The notes beneath the pieces were generated by a model. The model saw only the letters and a list, made by a program, of their open reading frames with translations. It did not search any database and had not been told where the DNA came from. A stretch of DNA of 64,000 nucleotides, from positions 62,001 to 126,000 of the forward strand of contig JAJFFC010000015.1 of assembly GCA_021776795.1 (NCBI GenBank), in the 5' to 3' direction. Made by a program: the position numbers and the translations under genes. Position 1 is the first letter of the stretch, and every line of letters begins with the position of its first letter. Of the stretch, positions 19,751 through 28,780 are shown piece after piece. This DNA is from Planctomycetota bacterium. Its GTDB lineage: Bacteria > Planctomycetota > UBA1135.

Positions 19751-20748
19751 ATGAGCTCAATGGAACCTTCGAAAACACGTGGCATGGGCGTGTTCATTTT
19801 ATTGGTGGCGATGATTCCGCTGGTTATTCTGAATTGCTCGGATGAAGAAGAGAAGTCTGAAGTGGTTCCCACTGTAGAACTGTCTCAACCACAGGCTACA
19901 TGGTCCATTCGCGGCAAGGTGTCGTTTGACCCGGATCTCCATAAATCTCCTCCGATGGTAGGTGATTTTCCGCGGGCGATAAATGGTCGAACTCTTCCTG
20001 GATGGGACTGGATTGAAGAGGACGGAAGCTTTGCTTTTGAGGGCGGCCCCGTAGGAACCTTCACGCTGAAGGTTGGTGATATGGACCTTCCCCCGTTACA
20101 TAAGCAACCCATTGAATTGGGATCTGAGGGAGGAGAGCTTGTGATCCCAGAGATTGACCTGCGTGCAAATACACGGCGGATTCAAATCAACGTCGTGGAT
20201 GAAGATGGTCTTCAGCCCAATTTTGTCATGGTCAAAAATCTCGACGGTGATTTCCTGGGATCAGGCATGTTTTCCAACAGAACAGCGGAATTCCTAACCA
20301 ACAAAGAAAGTCTCGATGTCTACGTTTCAGCAGAAAACTGTAGACGCAAATTGGTGAAAGATGTTCGCGGAACGATCCAGGTGCAACTAGAGCCAGGCAT
20401 TCCACTGCGCTTGCGCATTGAGAATGCGCCCCCTTTACCGAAGAATCGGGCTTGGTTTGTGACCTTAGCCCCCATGGATTCCGAGGGCGTCCCTAATCGT
20501 CAAGGGTCCACCCTATTGCTGTGGGATCCCAGAATCAGTTAACGCGCCTACCTCATGCTGGCCAATATCGTTTTATTCTGGAGGCAGTGGACTTCAAAAA
20601 CACCGCCGGAGGCGTTCAGGGCATTCCTATTCCAGATACGACCCCGGAACAAGCCACCATCTCCTTGCTAGATCAAGAAGAGCCTCAGGATTTTCGCTTC
20701 ACCTTAACTGACGAGCAGCGCAAATCGATGGAAGCCAAGCTGCGCTAA
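19751..20748 (+). pseudogene. Secreted or lipoprotein-like protein of unknown function, frameshifted near 20522
   Basis: Frame 1 (from ATG 19751, GTG 19748 possible) gives about 263 residues and stops at TAA 20540-20542. The same protein seems to go on in another frame to 20748 (GSQNQLTRLPHAGQYRFILE and onward). One extra G in the GGG at 20523-20525 would fuse the two into about 332 residues. The N-terminus has a hydrophobic segment (GVFILLVAMIPLVILNC) followed by a cysteine and acidic residues; LNC is not a canonical lipobox. The rest looks like small beta domains (carboxypeptidase-regulatory-like). Causes could be a mutation, a sequencing error in a G run, or -1 recoding. No known function. 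TACTAT lies 8 bases before the ATG. Confidence 0.6.
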
Positions 20749-20756
20749 CGAGCATT

Positions 20757-20762
20757 TACAAT
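20757..20762 (+). promoter_or_regulatory. -10-like hexamer TACAAT, leaderless type
   Basis: TACAAT ends 6 bases before the ATG at 20769; there is no Shine-Dalgarno between. Confidence 0.45.
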
Positions 20763-20768
20763 CGGGGC

Positions 20769-22946
20769 ATGATTTCTAGCCTGCTCCTCGGCCTGTTCCT
20801 TGTCCCGCAAGAGGTCACGACTGCGCCTGCGGAGGCGCATGCCGTCGACCGTTGGGTGGAAGCGCGGGCTTCGGTTCCCGAAGCGCAGCGCAAGGGCTTC
20901 GACTTCTTGCTCGAGCATATGCCGGCGTCGGATCGCGAAAACTTGAGCGTGGAGCTGGTCCTGGAGAATATCGACTACGCTTACCGCGCCTGGCAGGAAG
21001 CCCCCTGGCATGAGCAGATTTCGGAGAGCATTTTTCTCAACGAGATTCTTCCTTATGCCAACATCAATGAGCGCCGCGATCGTTGGCGCAAAGATTTCTA
21101 CGAGCGTTTTCGACCTTGGATTGCGGAAGCAAAATCTCCTTCGGAAGCGGCGGCAATCTTAAATCAGAAACTCTTTCCTGAAGTCGGCGTCATCTATAGC
21201 ACCAAACGCCCGAAGGCCGACCAAAGTCCTAATGAAAGCATCGAAGCTGGCATGGCTTCGTGCACGGGATTATCGGTGCTGTTGATCGATGCTTGTCGTG
21301 CAGTCGGCGTGCCGGCACGCTTTGTAGGCACACCCCTATGGGCCGACGGCAGCGGCAACCATTCTTGGGTCGAGGTATGGGACCAAGGTTGGCATTTCAC
21401 CGGCGCTGGTGAACCCACCGGAATGGACTTGAACAAAGCATGGTTCACCGACCGCGCTTCGAAGGCATTGGCCGACGACCGCGAGCGCGCCATTTATGCC
21501 GTGAGTTTTCGCAAGACTGGGCAGCACCTTCCCATGGTGTGGAAGCCAGATGCCGACTCCGTCTATGCGGTCAATGTGACCTCTCGCTATACACCGAAGA
21601 AAGAAGCTACTTCGGACCTCGTGCGCTTGCGCATCCGCGCCCACGACGGCCAAGGCAATCGGCTTCGCGTTCCGATCAAGATCATGGACAAAGAAGGCAA
21701 GGACCTCTTCGCTGGGGAAACGCGAGACGACTCCTTTGATGCCAACGATCACTTATTCGTCGAACTTCCCTATCGCAAGCAAATTCAACTCCATGCGGAA
21801 ACCGATGTGTACTCTCACTCCCATCACATCTATGTCCCCGAAGATGGTTCTCTATTGGACCTGACCTTTGGCGACGACATGAGTAGCCGCCTGCTGACCC
21901 CCCAAGATTTGCTGTGGGAGGAACATAAGGCGCGCTTACTGACCGAGCGCGCAAAGGAGATGGAAGCCAAGGAGTTGCGCCATGGCGAGCTGCGTTTTCG
22001 CTTTGCCTATAAGACCTTTGGCGAAGCGCCCAAAGACGGGCATAGTTTGTACATCAGCATGCATGGTGGCGGTGGTGCGCCGGCCGAGGTGAATGATCAG
22101 CAGTGGGAAAACCAGAAGCGCTTGTATGAACCGAAGGAAGGGATTTACTTAGCCCCTCGCGCCAGTACGGACACCTGGAATCTTTGGCACCAAGCTCACA
22201 TCGATGTGTTCTTGGATCGCTTGATTGAGAACATGGTCGTCTTTGAGGGCGTCAACCCAGACCGCGTCTACCTCATGGGGTATTCGGCGGGTGGCGATGG
22301 CGTGTATCAATTGGCGCCGCGCATGGCCGATCGCTTTGCCGCCGCCGCCATGATGGCCGGACACCCGAATGACGCCAAGCCAGATTCCTTATTCAATCTA
22401 CCCTTTACCCTGCACATGGGCGCGGAAGATGGCGCCTATGACCGCAATAAGGTCGCCGCGGAATGGGGCAAGCAGCTCAAGGCCTTGCGCAAAGCCAACC
22501 CAGATCATTACGATCATTGGGTCAAGCTACATGAGGGCAAAGGCCACTGGATGGATCGCGACGATGCCGCTGCGGTGCCGTGGATGGCCGAGCGCACCCG
22601 GAACATTCGCCCGCAGAAGATTGTTTGGCTACAGGACGACGTCACCCACTCGCGCTTCTATTGGCTCAAGGTAGACGAGCCCCAAGCACGCACGCGCGTC
22701 GTGATTTCGCGTGAAGGCAATGTCTTCACTGTCGAAACGGTCAAGGACCTAAGCTCACTGACGATTCGTCTGGATGCCAAGATGGTCGATTTCGACCAAG
22801 ACATCGTGGTGCGCCATGGCGAAAGTGAACTCTTCCGCGGCAAGCTTCAGCCAAGTATGGACATGATGCGCCGCAGCTTGCAAGAACGCGGAGACCCCGC
22901 CGCCATGTGGTCGGCCGAGGTCACGGTCTCCCTGGCACAGGAATAG
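20769..22946 (+). CDS. Secreted transglutaminase-like / alpha-beta hydrolase fusion
   Basis: 725 residues with a short signal peptide (MISSLLLGLFLVPQE). Residues about 100-250 form a transglutaminase-like (papain-fold) domain: EAGMASCTGLSVLLIDACRA holds the Cys, GNHSWVEVWD the His, and WHFTGAGEP a downstream Asp/Glu region. Residues about 285-375 look like an Ig-like beta module. Residues about 400-620 are an esterase (PHB-depolymerase/dienelactone-hydrolase-like): LYISMHGGGG oxyanion loop, GYSAGGDG nucleophile elbow, and late HEGKGHWMD with a His. Both catalytic sets look intact. It probably acts outside the cytoplasm on peptide-ester or polysaccharide-linked material; the substrate is unknown. 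Confidence 0.8.
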   Translation: MISSLLLGLFLVPQEVTTAPAEAHAVDRWVEARASVPEAQRKGFDFLLEHMPASDRENLSVELVLENIDYAYRAWQEAPWHEQISESIFLNEILPYANINERRDRWRKDFYERFRPWIAEAKSPSEAAAILNQKLFPEVGVIYSTKRPKADQSPNESIEAGMASCTGLSVLLIDACRAVGVPARFVGTPLWADGSGNHSWVEVWDQGWHFTGAGEPTGMDLNKAWFTDRASKALADDRERAIYAVSFRKTGQHLPMVWKPDADSVYAVNVTSRYTPKKEATSDLVRLRIRAHDGQGNRLRVPIKIMDKEGKDLFAGETRDDSFDANDHLFVELPYRKQIQLHAETDVYSHSHHIYVPEDGSLLDLTFGDDMSSRLLTPQDLLWEEHKARLLTERAKEMEAKELRHGELRFRFAYKTFGEAPKDGHSLYISMHGGGGAPAEVNDQQWENQKRLYEPKEGIYLAPRASTDTWNLWHQAHIDVFLDRLIENMVVFEGVNPDRVYLMGYSAGGDGVYQLAPRMADRFAAAAMMAGHPNDAKPDSLFNLPFTLHMGAEDGAYDRNKVAAEWGKQLKALRKANPDHYDHWVKLHEGKGHWMDRDDAAAVPWMAERTRNIRPQKIVWLQDDVTHSRFYWLKVDEPQARTRVVISREGNVFTVETVKDLSSLTIRLDAKMVDFDQDIVVRHGESELFRGKLQPSMDMMRRSLQERGDPAAMWSAEVTVSLAQE

Positions 22947-22948
22947 AG

Positions 22949-24190
22949 CTAAGCCGAAAGACTCTTGGCGGCAGATTCGCCCGCCAAGCGCCCGCTTACA
23001 AAAGCCCACTGATAGTTGAAGCCACCGATGTCGCCAAAGACATCAAGGATTTCCCCACAGAAGTACAGGCCCGCGGTTTTGCGGCTTTCCAGCGTGGAGA
23101 GTTGCAGACTTTCCAGGGGGACGCCACCGCCAGTGACTTCGGCAACCGCGAAACCGCGGTGCCCGGAGATGGGTAAGGAGAAGTGACACAACTGCCGGTG
23201 CAAGGCTTCGAAGTTGCCCTTGGTCAAATTGCCGCAACGCATGTCCCCGCGGATGCCGGAGCGCTCGACCAGAACCGCAGCGAGACGGGAAGGAAGTTGG
23301 TCGGTCACCGCCTTAATCACGGATCTCCGCGCCACGGACTGCAGATAATCAACCCAGTCTTGCGGACTGTACCCTTGCCACGAAACTAGAATCTGGGCTT
23401 GGTCGCGCAAGAAATAATGACTGGCATCAAGAACGGCGGGGCCACTAAAACCTTTGTGCGTGAACAAGAAACTGCGTTCGCCTTGCGCAACCTCTTTGCC
23501 ATCAATCACGGCACGCCAATGCACGGGGAGGCTTAACCCTGAGAGCGCGGTGAGGTCTTCATCGGCCGAAGTAAAGGGCACCAGGGCGGGAAAGGTTTGG
23601 ACGCACTTGTGCCTGAGCTTCTTCGCCAGGCGATAACCAAAACCATCACTGCCGGTTGCGGGTACCGACTCGCCGCCGGTGGCCAAAATCACCTTTTTGG
23701 CCTGAAGTGTGCGCCCGTCCTCTGCGCTCACCAAGAAACCACCGTCTTGTTCCTCAATCGCGGCGACACGGTATTGATACAAAATCGTTGTACCGCACTG
23801 CTCCGCTTCCTGGACCAGGGCATCGCGAACTTCGCGTGCCTTTCCCGATTCAGGAAAGAGTTTGTTGTCGTCTTCTTCCGCCAAGGGGATATTCAAATCC
23901 CAACGCACAAAGTCTTGGATCTGTTCCAGCCGCCACGTTTTAAAGAAACGCTTGAGGACATGGGTTGGGCTCGAAGAGTGAAAACTCGCCTCCACAGGGT
24001 TCCGCGATTCAATGGGGAGCACATTGCAACGCCCCCCGCCGCTAATCAGGATCTTGCTCCCAGCCTTTTCCTGCCCTTCGAGCAACGCCACCTTGGCGCC
24101 GGCTCGAGCCGCCCAAATGGCCGCCATTAAGCCAGCCGCCCCCGCTCCAACGATGGCGATGTCCAAGGAGGGGGGCGAGCTTGCAGTCAC
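22949..24190 (-). CDS. HI0933/BaiN-family flavoprotein
   Basis: 413 residues, GTG start. An FAD-dependent NAD(P)/FAD oxidoreductase of the YhiN/BaiN family. N-terminal IAIVGAGAAGLMAA is the FAD dinucleotide fold, GSKILISGGGRCNV is the family signature, VILATGGESVPATGSDGFGY follows, and GLYFCGEILDVFGDIGG is the C-terminal FAD-binding motif. The physiological substrate is generally unknown; one clostridial member reduces bile acids, which should not be transferred here. It overlaps nothing but meets the esterase fusion tail to tail with a 2-base gap. TAAAAT lies 6 bases before the start. Confidence 0.88.
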   Translation of the reverse strand: MTASSPPSLDIAIVGAGAAGLMAAIWAARAGAKVALLEGQEKAGSKILISGGGRCNVLPIESRNPVEASFHSSSPTHVLKRFFKTWRLEQIQDFVRWDLNIPLAEEDDNKLFPESGKAREVRDALVQEAEQCGTTILYQYRVAAIEEQDGGFLVSAEDGRTLQAKKVILATGGESVPATGSDGFGYRLAKKLRHKCVQTFPALVPFTSADEDLTALSGLSLPVHWRAVIDGKEVAQGERSFLFTHKGFSGPAVLDASHYFLRDQAQILVSWQGYSPQDWVDYLQSVARRSVIKAVTDQLPSRLAAVLVERSGIRGDMRCGNLTKGNFEALHRQLCHFSLPISGHRGFAVAEVTGGGVPLESLQLSTLESRKTAGLYFCGEILDVFGDIGGFNYQWAFVSGRLAGESAAKSLSA

Positions 24191-24196
24191 GCCGCG

Positions 24197-24202
24197 ATTT
24201 TA
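24197..24202 (-). promoter_or_regulatory. -10-like hexamer TAAAAT before the BaiN-family gene
   Basis: TAAAAT (minus strand) ends 6 bases before the GTG start at 24190; no Shine-Dalgarno is present. Leaderless type. Confidence 0.45.
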
Positions 24203-24230
24203 GGTGGCGCGACTGCTTGGAGGGCGCGAA

Positions 24231-25037
24231 CTACAGCGGCAGCAAGTTCGAGGCGTTACAGGCGGTGAAGTCGACCATCTGTACGGCGAGCACACCGCAA
24301 GCGCCCGGCGGCAAGGTCAGCGAAAGGCTGACATCGCCGTTGACGTCGGCAGAGACAAAAGTACGGATGGTGGGGTTGGTGACACCGATCACCGTGCCAG
24401 CACAGGTGAATCCTGCAGGAATGGCGAAGGAGCCAAGATTAGATCCGGTGATCACCGCGACTGGTGCGAATGGGGAGGCGCCGGTCAAATCAAAGGTCAC
24501 CGGGCCAGGGCAGGTACCGGTGAGGGCAAGGCTTGGGCCTTCCACCTCGACAACGCCGTAGTAGCCGAAGCTCCAGGGAGCCGAGCCTGGATTGGCGTCG
24601 AAGACATCGTTCCACTCGCCGGGTCCGTATTGCGAGCCAAAGCCGTACATGTGCACGTACTGCTCGCCGTTGGGATCGGTGCCGGTGTTGTTGTCTGGTT
24701 GGAATAGGGCCCAATTGGTGTAGGTCACGGCCTGGCCGGAGGTCCACTCGAAGGAACCCTCAACAACTTCGTCATGAAAGCCCATCCACAGGTCGCGAGG
24801 CACACCATTCCAGTTTCCAAAGGTGTTGAACACCCAGGTGTTCTCGGCCAGGTCATTCATCGTGACCAGATGGCCGCCGAGGTTCACGGCTTCGGCTTCG
24901 GCGTCGGTCCAATTGGACTCGTCGAGGAGCATATAGGTATGGCCATTGGCGGGATTGACCTCGGTGTGTAGGACAGCGACTTGGGCTGCAACGGGGGAGG
25001 CACAGAGTAGAAAGGCAAGGCTCGAAAGGACACGCAT
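24231..25037 (-). CDS. Secreted C-type lectin domain protein
   Basis: 268 residues. Signal peptide MRVLSSLAFLLCASPVAAQ. C-type lectin fold about residues 30-165: GHTYMLLDESNWTDAEAEA, GGHLVTMNDLAENTWV, LWMGFHDEVVEGSFEWTSG, NWALFQPDNN, and a final WNDVFD. This resembles lectin domains that bind sugar or calcium, but it lacks the usual conserved disulfide cysteines. The C-terminal module (about 170-268) ends LPPGACGVLAVQMVDFTACN, a type of tail shared by secreted proteins of some planctomycetes (recalled, not searched). Ligand unknown. Confidence 0.78.
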   Translation of the reverse strand: MRVLSSLAFLLCASPVAAQVAVLHTEVNPANGHTYMLLDESNWTDAEAEAVNLGGHLVTMNDLAENTWVFNTFGNWNGVPRDLWMGFHDEVVEGSFEWTSGQAVTYTNWALFQPDNNTGTDPNGEQYVHMYGFGSQYGPGEWNDVFDANPGSAPWSFGYYGVVEVEGPSLALTGTCPGPVTFDLTGASPFAPVAVITGSNLGSFAIPAGFTCAGTVIGVTNPTIRTFVSADVNGDVSLSLTLPPGACGVLAVQMVDFTACNASNLLPL

Positions 25038-25272
25038 GATGAACTAGATTATCAGGCATCAGGAATCCCTGCGGTGTCTTTATAAAGTAAGCGTCTATAG
25101 GATGCCGCATTGCCCGCCCCTGCTGGAAATTCGGCAAAAATACCGAATAAACAGCCGATGAGCCGGGGATGCCTGCGGGAATCCTTCGCAAAATGAGGAA
25201 GAATCCGGTGTGCCAGAAAGGTCCTTAATAGGGTAGGTTAAAGATTCGTTCGAACGACAGCCCCCAACCACC
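25038..25272. other. Divergent intergenic region with palindromes
   Basis: 235 bases between the lectin gene and the gene at 25273. It contains CTTTATAAAG (25078-25087, perfect palindrome), an inverted repeat TTCGG-8 bases-CCGAA (25130-25147) and a perfect 12-base palindrome TCGTTCGAACGA (25246-25257) lying 15 bases before the ATG at 25273. The last could be an operator. No gene or RNA is recognised. Confidence 0.5.
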
Positions 25273-26400
25273 ATGCTGCTCACTCTCTTAGCCCTTAGTT
25301 TGCCGCCGCAATCACCCGCGGTTGGCGAGACCATTCCGCTTCAAATGAAGCGCCATCGCAACTGGGCCATCGAGTTGCCCCAAGAGGGATTCCGGCCTGT
25401 GGGCCAGGGCCTCAGCCTGGAAGGGCATTTCTTTGCCGCAAGCGTAGAAGGCAGCAACCTCGGCCTCGATCTAGACGCAGACCAAAACACCGACGTCACC
25501 ATCACCGGCAAGGAGGGCGCGGCATTGTTGCGCACCAAAGATGGCTTCCTCTATCCGATTCGCCTGCGCGCCACCAACCTCGGCTGGGAATACGCTTCGG
25601 CGGGAACCATGTCCGGTAAGCGCGGCACCACACGAATTTCCCTGATTGACCAAGATGGCGATGGCCGTTTCGGTGAAGTGGGGGAAGACGCAATCATCGT
25701 GGGTCGAGGAGCAGTGGCCGCCACACTCGGCGAAACGGTGGTCATTGACGGCGAACTGCTTCAGCTCAAGGCATCGTCCGCTGGTGACTCGCTTACGCTC
25801 CGGCCTTTCGAAGGGGAAACCGGCCAACTCGATTTTGTCGATGCGTTCTCCGGCGAAGGTCGCGTGCTGTCCGCCATCGTGGCCAGCGCCGACGGCAAGC
25901 ATGTTCTCGATCTGGCGGAATCTGCGGGAACGGTTGCGGTTCCTGTTGGCAACTACCACCTGGAGTCCGCCAAGATTGGCATGGGCACCATGGCGGTGAA
26001 GGTGAGCCGCGGGTTCGCCAAGGACCTTGAAGTGACCGCGAGCAATCCAGCCAGCCTAACTTGGGGTGGGCCGATTCGCGCCGAGTTCCATTACGACCGC
26101 AAAGGCGGGCAAGTCGCTTTTTACCCCGAGGCCATTTGGTACTACGGCGAGGAAGGCGAACGCTACGAGAGTTGGTTCCCCGTTGGCGAGTCACCAGTCT
26201 TTGTGCTGGCTGACGCCGATAGCGGTCAGGAGGTCGCTCGGGCCATGTTCCCGGGCAGTGGCTGAGGCCAAGGTTTTGTTCCGGTCGCCGTGAGCGTGCC
26301 GGACTCGACGAACCTCAAGATTGAAATGCGCGAAAACAACTGGGCTTTTGGCGCCATCACCGGATCTCCACGCGTGACTGTTGCACGTGCAGATTTCTAA
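25273..26400 (+). pseudogene. Secreted protein of unknown function with in-frame TGA
   Basis: From ATG 25273 the frame runs 330 codons to TGA at 26263-26265, then continues open for 44 more codons to TAA at 26398-26400 with protein-like sequence (GQGFVPVAVSVP and a W/F-containing end). The full product would be 375 residues, so the TGA probably replaced a Trp codon (GSG-W-GQG). N-terminal hydrophobic segment MLLTLLALSLPPQSPA is a possible signal peptide. DQDGDGRFGEVGEDA resembles a dockerin/EF-hand-like calcium loop. Family not recognised. It may be a nonsense mutant, read-through, or a sequence error; TGA is a normal stop elsewhere in the window. Confidence 0.6.
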
Positions 26401-26419
26401 GCAACTGAGCTAAACCACA

Positions 26420-28780
26420 GTGCGCAATTGGCCACCCTTGGCAGCAGTTTCTCGAACTGCCGCCCTTCTTCTGGCGTCGCTCATGTGTGCGCTACCGGGA
26501 ACTGCGCAAGAGCCGGAATCCACCAACAAGCAGACGGAAGAAGGGGAAATCGTCATGCGCGGTAGCGGCGGCCGAGTGGCGGTGCGCGTGGTCGCAGGGC
26601 GCCTCTTGGTGGAGTGCGATGTCAGCACGCGCTATCGAAGGATTCCGGTCAACCTGTTTGTGGCTCCGGACACCAACTGCGGGCTGCAGTTGCACAACCG
26701 CGCGGCAGGCCCTTTGCGTGCCGAATCGCGCGCGGGCGTACCGGAACCGATTACGATTCATTTTCCAGATTTCGCCATCACCGTGCCTAAGCGCGAACAT
26801 GGCGACGAAGACTACCTAGACGACTTCACTAAATACCACTCGCATGAGATGGCCGAGAATGCGGTGGTGGGCACCATCGGCGCGGAAGTGCTGCAGGAGT
26901 TTTTCCTGGCGATGGATTTGCCTCATGGCTTCTTGGAACTCCGCCCGGCCGCGGAACCCAACACCACTTTCCCGCCAACGCCCCCAGGTGGCGTGCGCTT
27001 GTCCCTCACCTTGCGCAACAACTTGGCGTGGCTTCCGATTAGTTTGGAAGACGGCGCGCCGATGGCCATGGCTCTGGGTGGGTCCCTTTATGACACCTGG
27101 ATTGACGCCGATCTTGCCGCGGACTTGGGTCACCCCGCTGGGGATGTCGGCAAAGTGATGGCCGGCAGCATTGACCTCGGGAGCTTGGTTGCCTTCCGCC
27201 CCGAGCGGGTGATTTACTCTCACCCCGACGGCGTGTTTGGTGTGTTTGGCCTCAACTTGTTTGAGTCCTTCCGCGTCGAGATTGATCGCGTCAATCGTTC
27301 GGTGTTGTTGTTGCCGCAAAGTCCTAAGCCTTTCCCGGAGGCAGACCTTGCCTTTTTCCAAGCACGCGAAGAAGACGATGCCGACAGCACGCGCTTTTTT
27401 CTCGAGGGCAATCCCGAGGCGCGCCTTGCCGGCGAAGCGGCCGAACTCTTGCTGCAGCAATGCCTAGATAACTTTGCTCCCGAGGCGGAAATCGAAGACG
27501 CCTTGCGCTGGGCTGACAACACCACGCCCGATGACTTGCGCGCCACCAAAGCCTTGGACCGCATGAAGATTTTGGCGGAAGACGGCTGGCCGGATTATGA
27601 ACTCAAGATGGGGGAGATTGGCATCGACTCGGGGCGCAACGATCGCTATCCCGATTCCGTGCATAAAATCCACGCCCGCCTTGGTGAGATTTACTTGGAT
27701 CGAGACAACATCGACCAAGCCTGGCGTCACTTGTTGTCCGCGGCCTTTGGTTTGCCGGAAGACGGCATGATCAATCTTTCGCTGGGTCGTTGCTATGAAG
27801 CGCAAGGCCGTCACCGCCGTGCCTTCTCGCGTTACATCCAGGCAGCGATTTCTGCAGACAGCGGACCAGCCGCCATCGACGGTTTGCGTCGGGTGCAGCC
27901 CATGCTTCCAGAAGAAGAACCTTTCTCGGTCGAGCTGGTCGAGCGATTGATTGAAGGCAAGGTGATGAACTTTGGTTCTGCCGCGCATTGGAAGCCTTCG
28001 CCGGATCGCACTTCAAAGCGCGTGACCTTGGTGGAGTTCTTTACCAACGGGCAATACGAATTCGCGCATGCTGGCGCCCTGGCCTTTGAAGGTTTGGTGC
28101 GCCACTTTGAAGACGCCCCAGTCGCCCTGCTTTCCTATCACCTGCCGGCTCCAAGTTTAGATCCCTTAGTAAACCCACTCGCCATGCGCCGCGCCAAGGA
28201 TTATCAAATTACCGAACCCAATGTCATGGTGATTGATGGCACCAGCCGCGGACCTGGCGCCGCAAAGTTGAGTGATCGCGAAGCGGTGTTTCGCTCCTTG
28301 CGGTCGACCTCTGAAGAGGCATTGGAGGTCGATACACCGTGGGAGCTCGAACTCGATTGGAAGCTAGATGGCGACCAACTGAAAGGCAGTGTGATTGCGC
28401 GCGGCCCGGAAGATGAGGCACGCTCCCTGCGCTTGCATGTGGTTCTGGCTGAACGCGCCGTGCTTTTCCCGGGCAAATCCAAGGTTGTGGTCCACCGCAT
28501 GTTGGCCCGCGCCGCCCTGACGCCCTCCTTTTCTGGCGTAAAGCTTGAACTGAAGGACGGCCAAGCACGTTTTCCTTTTGCTGTGTTAGTCGACGAATTA
28601 GAGCAGGAGAACGAAGATTGGCTCGATGCCCAACTCGCTGCCGGTTTGCAAACGGTCAAAATGTCGCTTGACTTTGATCCCAGTGAGTTGTTGATTGTGG
28701 CCTGGCTGCAAGACCCTTTCTCGGGGCGCATCGCGCAAACGGTGATCATGAAGAATCCCGCAGCGGAGGAACAACTGTGA
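26420..28780 (+). CDS. Secreted retropepsin-like / TPR / thioredoxin-like protein, apparently catalytically degenerate
   Basis: 786 residues, GTG start, signal peptide (AALLLASLMCALPGTAQ). About 40-300: two lobes resembling bacterial aspartyl protease domains, with VFGLNLFESFRVEIDR near the end, but the DTG triads are absent (VAPDTNCG and MALGGSLYDTW stand where they would be). About 415-500: TPR-like helices (LGEIYLDRDNIDQAWRHLL). About 535-620: an Omp28/DUF1223-like thioredoxin fold (VTLVEFFTNGQYEFAHAG), in which the CxxC cysteines are replaced. The rest is a beta domain. It probably acts as a binding or assembly protein rather than an enzyme. First gene of a seven-gene operon; its stop overlaps the next start (GTGA). 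Confidence 0.7.
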   Translation: MRNWPPLAAVSRTAALLLASLMCALPGTAQEPESTNKQTEEGEIVMRGSGGRVAVRVVAGRLLVECDVSTRYRRIPVNLFVAPDTNCGLQLHNRAAGPLRAESRAGVPEPITIHFPDFAITVPKREHGDEDYLDDFTKYHSHEMAENAVVGTIGAEVLQEFFLAMDLPHGFLELRPAAEPNTTFPPTPPGGVRLSLTLRNNLAWLPISLEDGAPMAMALGGSLYDTWIDADLAADLGHPAGDVGKVMAGSIDLGSLVAFRPERVIYSHPDGVFGVFGLNLFESFRVEIDRVNRSVLLLPQSPKPFPEADLAFFQAREEDDADSTRFFLEGNPEARLAGEAAELLLQQCLDNFAPEAEIEDALRWADNTTPDDLRATKALDRMKILAEDGWPDYELKMGEIGIDSGRNDRYPDSVHKIHARLGEIYLDRDNIDQAWRHLLSAAFGLPEDGMINLSLGRCYEAQGRHRRAFSRYIQAAISADSGPAAIDGLRRVQPMLPEEEPFSVELVERLIEGKVMNFGSAAHWKPSPDRTSKRVTLVEFFTNGQYEFAHAGALAFEGLVRHFEDAPVALLSYHLPAPSLDPLVNPLAMRRAKDYQITEPNVMVIDGTSRGPGAAKLSDREAVFRSLRSTSEEALEVDTPWELELDWKLDGDQLKGSVIARGPEDEARSLRLHVVLAERAVLFPGKSKVVVHRMLARAALTPSFSGVKLELKDGQARFPFAVLVDELEQENEDWLDAQLAAGLQTVKMSLDFDPSELLIVAWLQDPFSGRIAQTVIMKNPAAEEQL

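Noticed and set aside
26263-26302. Selenocysteine reading of the TGA at 26263 with a hairpin at 26281-26302
   Set aside because: The hairpin stem is weak with mismatches, no redox motif surrounds the TGA, and no selenocysteine genes are seen in the window.
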